Part shown: positions 1 through 4,752 of the stretch, piece by piece
Position numbering within the stretch: the first letter of the stretch is position 1
How the letters are laid out: the number at the start of each line of letters is the position of its first letter
Source: Thiothrix sp.
GTDB taxonomy: Bacteria; Pseudomonadota; Gammaproteobacteria; Thiotrichales; Thiotrichaceae
Reading direction: 5' to 3'
Assembly (NCBI GenBank): GCA_011375245.1
Contig: DRMA01000169.1
Location: forward strand, 1 to 6,796
Length of the DNA: 6,796 bases
The notes under the pieces: generated by a model
Database searches by the model: none
Told to the model about the DNA's origin: nothing
What the model saw: the letters and a program-made list of their open reading frames with translations, nothing else
Translations under genes and position numbers: made by a program

Positions 1-226
1 CGCCACTACCAACACCATATTGATTAGCTGCTTTTTGAAAGGCGCTAATAACGTTTGGGTGTGCAGCTAACCCTAAATAATCATTACTACTAAAAGAAAG
101 CAATGATTTCCCATCCAGTATAATATGTGTTTGCTGTGGACTTTCAAGTGTTTTTAAGCTGCGATAAAGATACTGCTTTTTACGTTCAACTAACCACTTT
201 TTTATTGCAGAATCATCACGTTTCAT
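1..226 (-). CDS. bioF: 8-amino-7-oxononanoate synthase, N-terminal part (cut by window edge)
   Basis: This is the first 75 codons of a gene that runs off the left edge. BioF is a PLP-dependent alpha-oxoamine synthase that condenses pimeloyl-ACP (or pimeloyl-CoA) with L-alanine to make 8-amino-7-oxononanoate, the first step of biotin ring assembly in the cytoplasm. The translation opens MKRDDSAIKKWLVERKK. It then shows the family signature FSSNDYLGLAAHP at about residues 45-57 and GVGSG at the truncated end, where BioF proteins read GVGSGGSR. The start ATG (224-226) is preceded by AAGG (235-238) eight bases upstream. The PLP lysine lies outside the window. Related enzymes of the same family (2-amino-3-ketobutyrate CoA ligase, CqsA, 5-aminolevulinate synthase) share the fold, but the SNDYLGLA..P wording and the N-terminal layout fit BioF best. 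The rest of a bio operon would lie to the left and cannot be seen. Confidence 0.88.
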   Translation of the reverse strand, partial: MKRDDSAIKKWLVERKKQYLYRSLKTLESPQQTHIILDGKSLLSFSSNDYLGLAAHPNVISAFQKAANQYGVGSG

Positions 227-273
227 AAATAAAACCTTAAATAAACACAAAAAAACAGTTCACTACCAAAATG

Positions 274-300
274 AAAAGGCATCCCATAAGGATGCCTTTT
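274..300 (-). terminator. Rho-independent terminator downstream of tusA
   Basis: A perfect 11-bp inverted repeat (274-284 with 290-300) has arms AAAAGGCATCC and GGATGCCTTTT around a 5-base loop. Read on the minus strand, the stem ends in four T residues. It sits 45 bp past the tusA stop codon and 47 bp before the bioF start. The arm sequence also ends in T's on the plus strand, so it could work both ways. The same stem recurs at 6149-6174. Confidence 0.85.
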
Positions 301-345
301 CAATGCGCCAAAAAGTAATATTAGTAACTTCTTCCCGCCATTGAA

Positions 346-573
346 TTAGCTCTTCTTAATGAAAAAACTGAACTCACTACCATCTTCAGCAGTTTCAAGT
401 AATTCGTTACCTGTTTGTTTGCAAAAAGCCTCAAAATCTTTAACTGAACCAGGATCGGTTGCAACAATTTTTAATACCTCACCTTCAGCCATTTTATTAA
501 TAGCCTTTTTACAACGTAAAATAGGTAAAGGACAATTTAAACCACGTGCATCCAATTCTTCACTAAAATCCAT
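346..573 (-). CDS. tusA: TusA-family sulfur carrier protein
   Basis: A 75-residue cytoplasmic protein, normal length for the TusA/SirA/YeeD family. The motif LDARGLNCPLPILRCKKA at about residues 7-24 contains the CPxP signature, and Cys14 is the expected persulfide-carrying cysteine (Cys19 in E. coli TusA). The following alpha-beta sequence, with GEVLKIVATDPGSVKDF at about 31-47, fits the two-layer fold. Family members pass persulfide sulfur from cysteine desulfurase to tRNA 2-thiouridine synthesis. In some bacteria they also serve molybdenum-cofactor work or sulfur oxidation. Which role applies here cannot be told, since no tusBCDE, dsr or hdr gene is in view. A strong AGGAG (582-586) lies eight bases before the ATG. 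The gene appears monocistronic: a candidate promoter lies just upstream and a terminator at 274-300. Confidence 0.93.
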   Translation of the reverse strand: MDFSEELDARGLNCPLPILRCKKAINKMAEGEVLKIVATDPGSVKDFEAFCKQTGNELLETAEDGSEFSFFIKKS

Positions 574-603
574 GAGTTTTACTCCTAAGCTAATTCGTTT
601 ATT

Positions 604-696
604 AAAATATTAAGTGTCGCTAACCTTACCACCAACCCCTCAAAGGGACAAGTAAGGGACAAGAAAATATTAAGCATGATCAATAAGTATGATCAA
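604..696. repeat. Cluster of short direct repeats between tusA and the transglycosylase gene
   Basis: Three different short direct repeats are packed here. AAGGGACAAG occurs at 643-652 and 654-663 (11-base period). ATGATCAA occurs at 676-683 and 689-696 (13-base period). AAAATATTAAG occurs at 604-614 and 664-674. The second ATGATCAA copy overlaps the transglycosylase stop codon. They are visible by direct reading. They could be slippage products or binding-site repeats, and no function can be assigned. Confidence 0.6.
607..635 (-). promoter_or_regulatory. Candidate sigma-70 promoter of tusA
   Basis: On the minus strand, TTGGTG (630-635) and TAATAT (607-612) are separated by 17 bases and lie about 35-60 bp before the tusA ATG. 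The spacing is ideal, but the boxes match consensus at only 3 and 4 of 6 positions, so this is a suggestion. Confidence 0.35.
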
Positions 697-1397
697 AGCG
701 AAAATATTCCCGATGCTTTTAACTTCTTATAATCACTCATAACACGTGCAACATAAGTACGTGTCTCTCTAAAAGGAGGGATACCTTTATGCTTTCTCAC
801 ATTTGCAGGCCCTGCATTGTAAGCTGCCAATGCGAGTCTTTTATTACCCTTAAATATTCTAAGCATTTCAGCAATATACTTTACGCCTCCTTGAATATTT
901 TGTCTCGGATTCCAAGGATTGCTGACTTGTAAATACTTTGCAGTTCCTGGCATCAACTGCATCAAACCAATCGCACCAACACGAGAACGAGCATTTACTT
1001 TAAAACATGACTCATTTTTAATAATCGCCATCACCAATGCCTCATCAACTTTATACATTTTAGAGTACATAGTAATGGTATGTTTATAAGCTGCCACTTT
1101 CTTCCTTATATGACGTAGATCACAATGAGAGTCTTTCTTTTTTTTAAGTACAAGAGCACCTCTTGTTTTTGATGCTTTCTTTGCTCGATAGATTTTAACT
1201 AATAAAAACCTTTTGTTATTTATTTTTGTCCCAGTTATCACATGATCACCATCAGGTTTTTCATATACATAAATCTGATCCCAAGTAGAACTCGCAAAGG
1301 AAAATGTAGGTAGTAAAAAAAATGAAACAAAAAGTGCAGGCAACAAAAATCCAAGGTCAGTATTCACGGTACTAAAAAACCGCTTAAAGATATTCAT
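693..1397 (-). CDS. Secreted lytic transglycosylase with SLT (goose-lysozyme-like) domain
   Basis: The 234-residue product should cleave the MurNAc-GlcNAc bond of peptidoglycan in the periplasm, forming 1,6-anhydroMurNAc ends. Residues 1-36 look like a signal peptide: basic start, hydrophobic LLPALFVSFFLLP, cleavage probably near SFA/SS. Residues about 39-73 (WDQIYVYEKPDGDHVITG) resemble the small N-terminal beta domain common before SLT domains. The SLT domain spans about 105-228. It has the catalytic Glu129 in IIKNES, GAIGLMQLMPGTA at 141-153, the NPRQNIQGG stretch at 163-171, AAYNAGP at 191-197 and ETRTYV at 211-216. The open frame extends upstream to a TTG at 1484, but the extra 29 residues precede the signal peptide, and the likely promoter lies inside that extension. 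I therefore choose the ATG at 1397, although no good ribosome binding site precedes it. It resembles the MltC/Slt70-type family 1 enzymes, but no specific mlt symbol is justified. Confidence 0.92.
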   Translation of the reverse strand: MNIFKRFFSTVNTDLGFLLPALFVSFFLLPTFSFASSTWDQIYVYEKPDGDHVITGTKINNKRFLLVKIYRAKKASKTRGALVLKKKKDSHCDLRHIRKKVAAYKHTITMYSKMYKVDEALVMAIIKNESCFKVNARSRVGAIGLMQLMPGTAKYLQVSNPWNPRQNIQGGVKYIAEMLRIFKGNKRLALAAYNAGPANVRKHKGIPPFRETRTYVARVMSDYKKLKASGIFSL

Positions 1398-1422
1398 AAC
1401 ACAAAGCCAATTATATTTATTA

Positions 1423-1453
1423 TTTATAGGGTTCGTTACAGATACTCTGTCAA
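1423..1453 (-). promoter_or_regulatory. Probable sigma-70 promoter of the transglycosylase gene
   Basis: On the minus strand a perfect TTGACA (1448-1453) is followed after 19 bases by TATAAA (1423-1428), with a second AT-rich hexamer TATAAT at 1410-1415. The spacer is longer than the ideal 17. The predicted transcript would start roughly 18 bases before the ATG at 1397, which decides the start codon against the upstream TTG. Confidence 0.5.
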
Positions 1454-1484
1454 CATCAAGGTTGAACAGGAATATTGCATGCAA

Positions 1485-1628
1485 GGTATCATTTGCTTAA
1501 ACTAGCGTCCATACAAAACAGACTTGTGGTGAAAGACTAAATCTTAATATCTCCCACACTAACCATACTAACCACAGTTTTTTCTACAATACATCTCACA
1601 AAACGACACACTTTGGAATAACAATATC
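1485..1628. other. Divergent intergenic leader before moaC
   Basis: This is the non-coding stretch between the transglycosylase upstream region and moaC. It contains a 9-base tandem repeat (ACTAACCA at 1558-1565 and 1567-1574). It also has a distant inverted pair, TGTGGT at 1525-1530 with ACCACA at 1571-1576. No convincing -35/-10 pair for moaC stands out, and no molybdenum-cofactor riboswitch structure was recognised by eye. A weak GGA (1615-1617) is the only ribosome-binding candidate, eleven bases before the moaC ATG. Confidence 0.5.
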
Positions 1629-2102
1629 ATGTCAAAACTAACGCATTTTAACCAAGCTGGTGAAGCCCATATGATTGATGTAGGAGGAAAAACCGTCACT
1701 CATCGTATTGCCAAAGCAAGTGGCGAAATAACGATGAAAAATGAAACTCTGAGCAAAATAATAGCAGGCGATAATAAAAAGGGCGATGTATTGGGCATTG
1801 CCCGCATTGCAGGTATTATGGCTGCAAAAAAAACAGCTGAACTTATCCCGCTATGCCATCCATTAGCCTTATCTAAAGTTAATATTGAACTTATCACTAA
1901 CAAAGAAAAACAAGCTGTCCTTTGCCTTGTAACAGCAGAAACACATCATGTGACAGGTGTTGAAATGGAGGCATTAACTGCCGTCAACATTACTCTATTA
2001 ACCATTTATGATATGTGTAAAGCAATTGATAAAGGTATGACAATAAGCAACATCCATCTCATGGAAAAATCAGGGGGTAAGTCAGGCTTATGGAAGAAAT
2101 AA
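1629..2102 (+). CDS. moaC: Cyclic pyranopterin monophosphate synthase
   Basis: The 157-residue product is full length for MoaC, which converts 3',8-cyclo-7,8-dihydro-GTP (made by MoaA) into cyclic pyranopterin monophosphate, the second part of the first stage of molybdenum-cofactor synthesis, in the cytoplasm. The family landmarks occur in order and at E. coli numbering. LTHFNQAGEAHMIDV is at 4-18, KGDVLGIARIAGIMAAKKT at 51-69, and LIPLCHPL at 72-79 with His77. VEMEALTA is at 111-118, YDMCKA at 127-132 with catalytic Asp128 and Lys131, and KSGGKSG at 147-153. Residues 19-35 are more divergent. It stands alone: no moaA, moaB, moaD or moaE is in view, so the pathway genes are scattered or outside. 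The stop is only 26 bp from the stop of the convergent lipoprotein gene, and no hairpin terminator is visible between them. Confidence 0.97.
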   Translation: MSKLTHFNQAGEAHMIDVGGKTVTHRIAKASGEITMKNETLSKIIAGDNKKGDVLGIARIAGIMAAKKTAELIPLCHPLALSKVNIELITNKEKQAVLCLVTAETHHVTGVEMEALTAVNITLLTIYDMCKAIDKGMTISNIHLMEKSGGKSGLWKK

Positions 2103-2128
2103 CTTCTTAGAAAGGTAAGGATAACGTA

Positions 2129-2590
2129 TTATTTTTCATCACTTTGATGAACAACCTGTGCTTTCCCTCCTGCCATCTCCAAGCGTACTAAATCCCCTGC
2201 TTTGAAACTCGTCTCAGCCAACTGTGTCACGGTTACTTTTTCTCCATTGGTTAATCGTATGGTAATTTCTAAACCTGCTTTTTTTTGCAAATCTTTATCT
2301 GCACTAGATCCAAGAACACCACCAATAAAAGCGCCTGCTATCGAACCCGCAATACTCCCATACCCTGAACCTGTCGCTCCACCTGCAATACTACCAACAG
2401 TTCGCCCAGCACTATGGGCAATATGAGAGGGTTTTCCAACAATACTCACTTGCTTTACATGCGTAACAACCCCCATTTGCATCTGCTTGTCTTCTTCCCG
2501 CTTGATCGTACCCGCCCTATTTTCTGATACAGGTGCAGAAGAACAAGCGGTCAATATAATTGACAAAACCAGTAATATAATAACTTTCAT
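2129..2590 (-). CDS. Outer-membrane lipoprotein with glycine zipper (Pcp/SlyB-like)
   Basis: The 153-residue product begins with a lipoprotein signal peptide ending in the lipobox LTAC, with Cys16 as the lipidated residue. Ser17 and Ser18 follow, with no Asp at +2, so outer-membrane sorting is expected. A conserved-looking beta stretch with MGVVTHVKQVSIVGKPS at about 39-55 is followed by a glycine zipper at about 62-95 (repeated G-x3-G spacing such as GSIAGGATGSGYGSIAGSIAG). The C-terminal segment at 104-147 is beta-rich, ending LVRLEMAGGKAQVV. This order matches the 17-kDa-antigen/SlyB/Pcp group, whose zipper inserts in or packs on the outer membrane; SlyB-type proteins are linked to envelope integrity. 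AGGAGC (2596-2601) lies close before the ATG. It follows the DUF1841 gene by 25 bp and is probably co-transcribed with it. Confidence 0.9.
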   Translation of the reverse strand: MKVIILLVLSIILTACSSAPVSENRAGTIKREEDKQMQMGVVTHVKQVSIVGKPSHIAHSAGRTVGSIAGGATGSGYGSIAGSIAGAFIGGVLGSSADKDLQKKAGLEITIRLTNGEKVTVTQLAETSFKAGDLVRLEMAGGKAQVVHQSDEK

Positions 2591-2615
2591 TAATAGCTCC
2601 TAAAAGATACTGAGT

Positions 2616-3044
2616 TTACCTTATTTTTTTCTCATTAAGACATTGAAGATAGTGTTGATCATCAGGCTCAGCCCCTTGTTTTTGTGCTTGCCATAATACC
2701 TCCGCAAGACAATCCATCATCTCATGCTCTGCTTCATGCTCACCAAAATGTTGAATAAGACTTTGCATTAACGAGCGAACTCCCACAGGACGATCCATCC
2801 CCATTTGCTCACGTATGCTTAGATGCATACTCATATGCAAAAAAGGATTGGTTTCATTCAGTTCAGGAAAATATTCACGAGCCTTTGCTTGTTCTACGTT
2901 TTCTAGAACAGTATGGTATTCAGGATGTTCTTTAATAACAGCAACAATTTGCGTTTCTAATGGCTCCAGTGCTACACCTGCTTTTTCTTTTTTCCAGCAA
3001 TCACAAAAAAATTGTCTCATGCCATCACGGTCATTTCCAAACAC
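2616..3044 (-). CDS. DUF1841 family protein
   Basis: The 142-residue cytoplasmic protein has no signal peptide or membrane segment. It matches the DUF1841 pattern known from proteobacteria: FGNDRDGMRQFF near the start, PLETQIVAVIKEHPEYH at 28-44, NPFLHMSMHLSIREQ at 66-80, DRPVGVR at 84-90, and AEHEMMDCLAEVLWQAQ at 105-121. The family function is unknown. The conserved His and Glu residues (His40, His44, His70, His74, His103, His107) could bind a metal, which is my inference. The start is taken as GTG at 3042-3044. An ATT directly upstream (3045-3047) would sit at better distance from the AGG of a minus-strand AGCAGG, so initiation is slightly uncertain; a stop codon lies seven codons upstream of the GTG. 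It lies between the membrane-protein gene and the lipoprotein gene in the same direction. Confidence 0.88.
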   Translation of the reverse strand: MFGNDRDGMRQFFCDCWKKEKAGVALEPLETQIVAVIKEHPEYHTVLENVEQAKAREYFPELNETNPFLHMSMHLSIREQMGMDRPVGVRSLMQSLIQHFGEHEAEHEMMDCLAEVLWQAQKQGAEPDDQHYLQCLNEKKIR

Positions 3045-3065
3045 AATATTTTTACCTGCTAATCA

Positions 3066-3085
3066 TTAACGAACGAAGTCGTTAA
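3066..3085. repeat. Inverted repeat between the membrane-protein gene and the DUF1841 gene
   Basis: TTAACGA (3066-3072) and TCGTTAA (3079-3085) form a perfect 7-bp inverted repeat around a 6-base spacer. No T-run follows on the minus strand, so it does not look like a standard terminator. It may be an RNA hairpin in an operon gap or a protein-binding site. Confidence 0.45.
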
Positions 3086-3119
3086 GATAACCTAAAACAG
3101 ATCTCCACTCCATTAATAC

Positions 3120-3584
3120 CTATTTAGCAAGAATCACAAACATCCAGTCTTGATAACGTTGTTGACATTTTGCTAATTGCTCCCATGAACAAATTGCTGT
3201 TTTAAGCTGATGCTGATCAGCAAAAGCCATCCATTCCTGTTTTGATTGCTGCTTTAAGGTATTTGACACTATTTTTGCTGATGAAGCATTGTTCTCTACC
3301 AAAACCAAACCATCAGCATCAAAAGATGACATGTTACGTGTACTACTCGTTGTATACACATACAAACTAACAGCAATACCCACGATAAAAAGAAAAATAA
3401 GCACCCCACTAATCGCAAATTTTAATCCCGTGAATGCGGTTAAATCAACGGTTTTATCGATTTCTACGTTAAAGGTTTTTCTTGGCACAACCGTCTGAGA
3501 TGAGCATTTTTTTTCAGGTACATAACGTGTAAAGTAAGTACCTTCATGCTGCGTTATTTTTTCTGGCTTATTCACTAAATCCAT
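3120..3584 (-). CDS. Single-pass membrane protein of unknown function
   Basis: I do not recognise this 154-residue protein. Residues 1-53 are polar and basic-rich with no signal peptide (for example VPEKKCSSQTVVPRKTF at 22-38). Residues about 54-77 form one strong transmembrane helix (GLKFAISGVLIFLFIVGIAV). Residues 78-154 are predicted to be outside the cytoplasm by the positive-inside rule, with Cys132 and Cys140 spaced CX7C near the end. The ATG at 3582-3584 has GGAG only one base away, which is too close for normal initiation. The GTG at codon 4 lies ten bases from the same GGAG and may be the true start. The gene sits 89 bp after the RecA/KaiC-like gene and 75 bp before the DUF1841 gene on the same strand, so joint expression is likely. 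Coding status rests on the clear membrane helix and the operon-like position. Confidence 0.72.
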   Translation of the reverse strand: MDLVNKPEKITQHEGTYFTRYVPEKKCSSQTVVPRKTFNVEIDKTVDLTAFTGLKFAISGVLIFLFIVGIAVSLYVYTTSSTRNMSSFDADGLVLVENNASSAKIVSNTLKQQSKQEWMAFADQHQLKTAICSWEQLAKCQQRYQDWMFVILAK

Positions 3585-3616
3585 ACTCCACTAATTATTT
3601 TCACACTTACGACCCC

Positions 3617-3636
3617 AGCAAGCGACACGACTTGCT
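3617..3636. repeat. Inverted repeat between the RecA/KaiC-like gene and the membrane-protein gene
   Basis: AGCAAG (3617-3622) and CTTGCT (3631-3636) form a 6-bp inverted repeat with an 8-base spacer. On the minus strand it is followed by GGGG rather than T's, so it is not a typical terminator. Like the repeat at 3066-3085, it lies in an intergenic gap of the same gene run. Confidence 0.4.
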
Positions 3637-3673
3637 TCTAATCTGTGAATACAACTATCTGTCTAAATAAAAA

Positions 3674-4456
3674 CTAGCGTAATAAGTTCTTTATCTGCAA
3701 GTTATAACGATTCCCTATTGTTGCACGACTCATAACAAAATAAGAATTGACTAACGCACTACATGCCGCATCGAGGCGATCATGTTCAATACTGTTATTC
3801 CGTGTATATTGTGCAATAAATTTACAGCCCATTTCATCAGCAGCTTGGGTAAATTTACTAATTGAAGCTTGTGCTTGATATTGCGATTCTAAATTAACGA
3901 CTAAATCTATCCCCAACATAATGACACGATCAGCGGGCACATTTGCCAACAGAAATAACTCGCCAAACAGCTCACGATAGTTCGTTGATAGTCCAATATC
4001 ACTTGATATAGCAGGTAGAGAACTCAGTAAAACAAGCTGCCCAAAATCAATGGCTGATTCCACATCAAGCCCCGTCATGGAAAGCCGTTGAATGACCTTT
4101 TCTGGTGCTTCAGGACAAATTAAAATCACATTTTCATCATTGACTAAACCCGCTCGTGTTGTTTTTGCTGCCATCACTGTCGCAAGCGTTGCATCAGCTG
4201 TTTCCATCAGGCGAAAACCTGCTTCAGGTGCTTTACGTGTGCGTGGAACAGGTTGCTGTTGCTGAGCAGCACGGGGCAATCTATGAGAACTATTATGCGT
4301 TCCATTGACTACCATTGGTTCAGGCTTATCAATACCTTCAATAAACAATTCTTTGATGGGTTCTGCTTCATTAGCAGGTTGCTGAAGAATGCGTCGCTGT
4401 GGTACAAAGCTCGCGGGAAAGACAACAACATTATTTTCTTGGGAGCTTGATAGCAT
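3674..4456 (-). CDS. Protein with disordered N-terminus and degenerate RecA/KaiC-like domain
   Basis: No named family is recognised for this 260-residue protein. Residues 1-80 are low-complexity and probably disordered, with a QQQQ run at 65-68 and many Pro, Arg and Ala residues. Residues about 80-260 look like the later part of a RecA/KaiC-type fold. LVNDENVILICPEAPEKVIQRLSMTGLDVESAIDFGQLVLLSS (104-146) parallels the KaiC pattern of a strand, E-x-P-E, a helix, then GxD and GxL. DRVIMLGIDLVV (176-187) occupies the Walker B position. ISKFTQAADEMGCKFIAQYTRN (199-220) follows as the next helix and strand. No GxxxxGKT P-loop is present; the closest text, AAKTT at 96-100, lacks the glycines. Nucleotide binding is therefore doubtful and a regulatory or scaffold role is more likely. 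AGGA (4465-4468) lies eight bases before the ATG. MEDS or BcsE-like domains are alternative readings. The fold assignment is by pattern only. Confidence 0.7.
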   Translation of the reverse strand: MLSSSQENNVVVFPASFVPQRRILQQPANEAEPIKELFIEGIDKPEPMVVNGTHNSSHRLPRAAQQQQPVPRTRKAPEAGFRLMETADATLATVMAAKTTRAGLVNDENVILICPEAPEKVIQRLSMTGLDVESAIDFGQLVLLSSLPAISSDIGLSTNYRELFGELFLLANVPADRVIMLGIDLVVNLESQYQAQASISKFTQAADEMGCKFIAQYTRNNSIEHDRLDAACSALVNSYFVMSRATIGNRYNLQIKNLLR

Positions 4457-4752
4457 AAATAATATCCTAATGACTGGTTTTCTATTTTCTAATTATTGAC
4501 CTCTATACGCTCTTAGCCCTGCTGGTTTAACCATAAAGCCCATTTATAATGAAAAAACAACGTTAAGCATTACAAAAAATTATACGATGATTAATTACCA
4601 AACATAAAAAGCGTACTCAGAACGCGAGTATAACATGATAAGAGTTCATATTAGTAGACAGCTTATCCGAATCACTTGTATATTTATTAATAGGTTGCAA
4701 TAACACCGTCACCTCTTATTATTTTTCTACTCCCATCACATAATATAAATCT
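4457..4752. other. 296-bp divergent intergenic region
   Basis: No gene was found between the RecA/KaiC-like gene and the antiporter gene. The region is AT-rich and should hold promoters for both. Visible elements are an AGGA ribosome-binding site for the left gene, a small palindrome TGGTTTAACCA at 4523-4533, and an inverted repeat TACTC/GAGTA at 4614-4618 and 4626-4630. There is also a plus-strand promoter candidate near 4695-4722. Several TATAAT-like hexamers (4545-4550 plus, 4579-4584 minus) lack good -35 partners. Confidence 0.6.
4695..4722 (+). promoter_or_regulatory. Candidate sigma-70 promoter of the antiporter gene
   Basis: TTGCAA (4695-4700) and TATTAT (4717-4722) are 16 bases apart, matching consensus at 4 and 5 of 6 positions. 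The transcript would begin about 25 bases before the ATG at 4753. That leader has no evident Shine-Dalgarno sequence. Confidence 0.45.

Noticed and set aside
359..613. Open frame on the plus strand opposite tusA
   Set aside because: It is antisense to a clear TusA with conserved motif and good ribosome-binding site; its own translation shows no recognisable domain.
641..696. CRISPR-like or mobile-element repeats
   Set aside because: The units are too short (8-11 bases) with only two copies each, no regular spacers, and no transposase or cas gene in the window.
1500..1628. Molybdenum-cofactor riboswitch before moaC
   Set aside because: No compact multi-stem structure or recognisable conserved core was found by eye, only short scattered dyads.
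1700..1903. Open frame antisense to moaC
   Set aside because: It lies wholly within a strongly conserved MoaC coding region.
2202..2426. Proline/alanine-rich open frame antisense to the lipoprotein
   Set aside because: The composition is the complement of the glycine zipper, and there is no independent support.
2815..3069. Open frame antisense to the DUF1841 gene
   Set aside because: The sense strand carries the family motifs; the antisense product has none.
3289..3498. Open frame antisense to the membrane-protein gene
   Set aside because: The sense frame has a clean transmembrane helix and same-strand neighbours; the antisense frame shows no domain.
4157..4171. AAKTT in the RecA/KaiC-like protein as a possible Walker A motif
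   Set aside because: It lacks the required GxxxxGK[ST] glycines and is on a predicted helix, so calling a P-loop would be forced.
4253..4450. Open frame antisense to the N-terminal part of the RecA/KaiC-like gene
   Set aside because: It is short, has no domain or clear ribosome-binding site, and lies opposite a gene with good AGGA spacing.
4545..4550. Perfect TATAAT on the plus strand in the large intergenic region
   Set aside because: No acceptable -35 box lies 16-18 bases upstream, it would give a 200-base leader for the antiporter, and such hexamers are expected by chance in AT-rich DNA.
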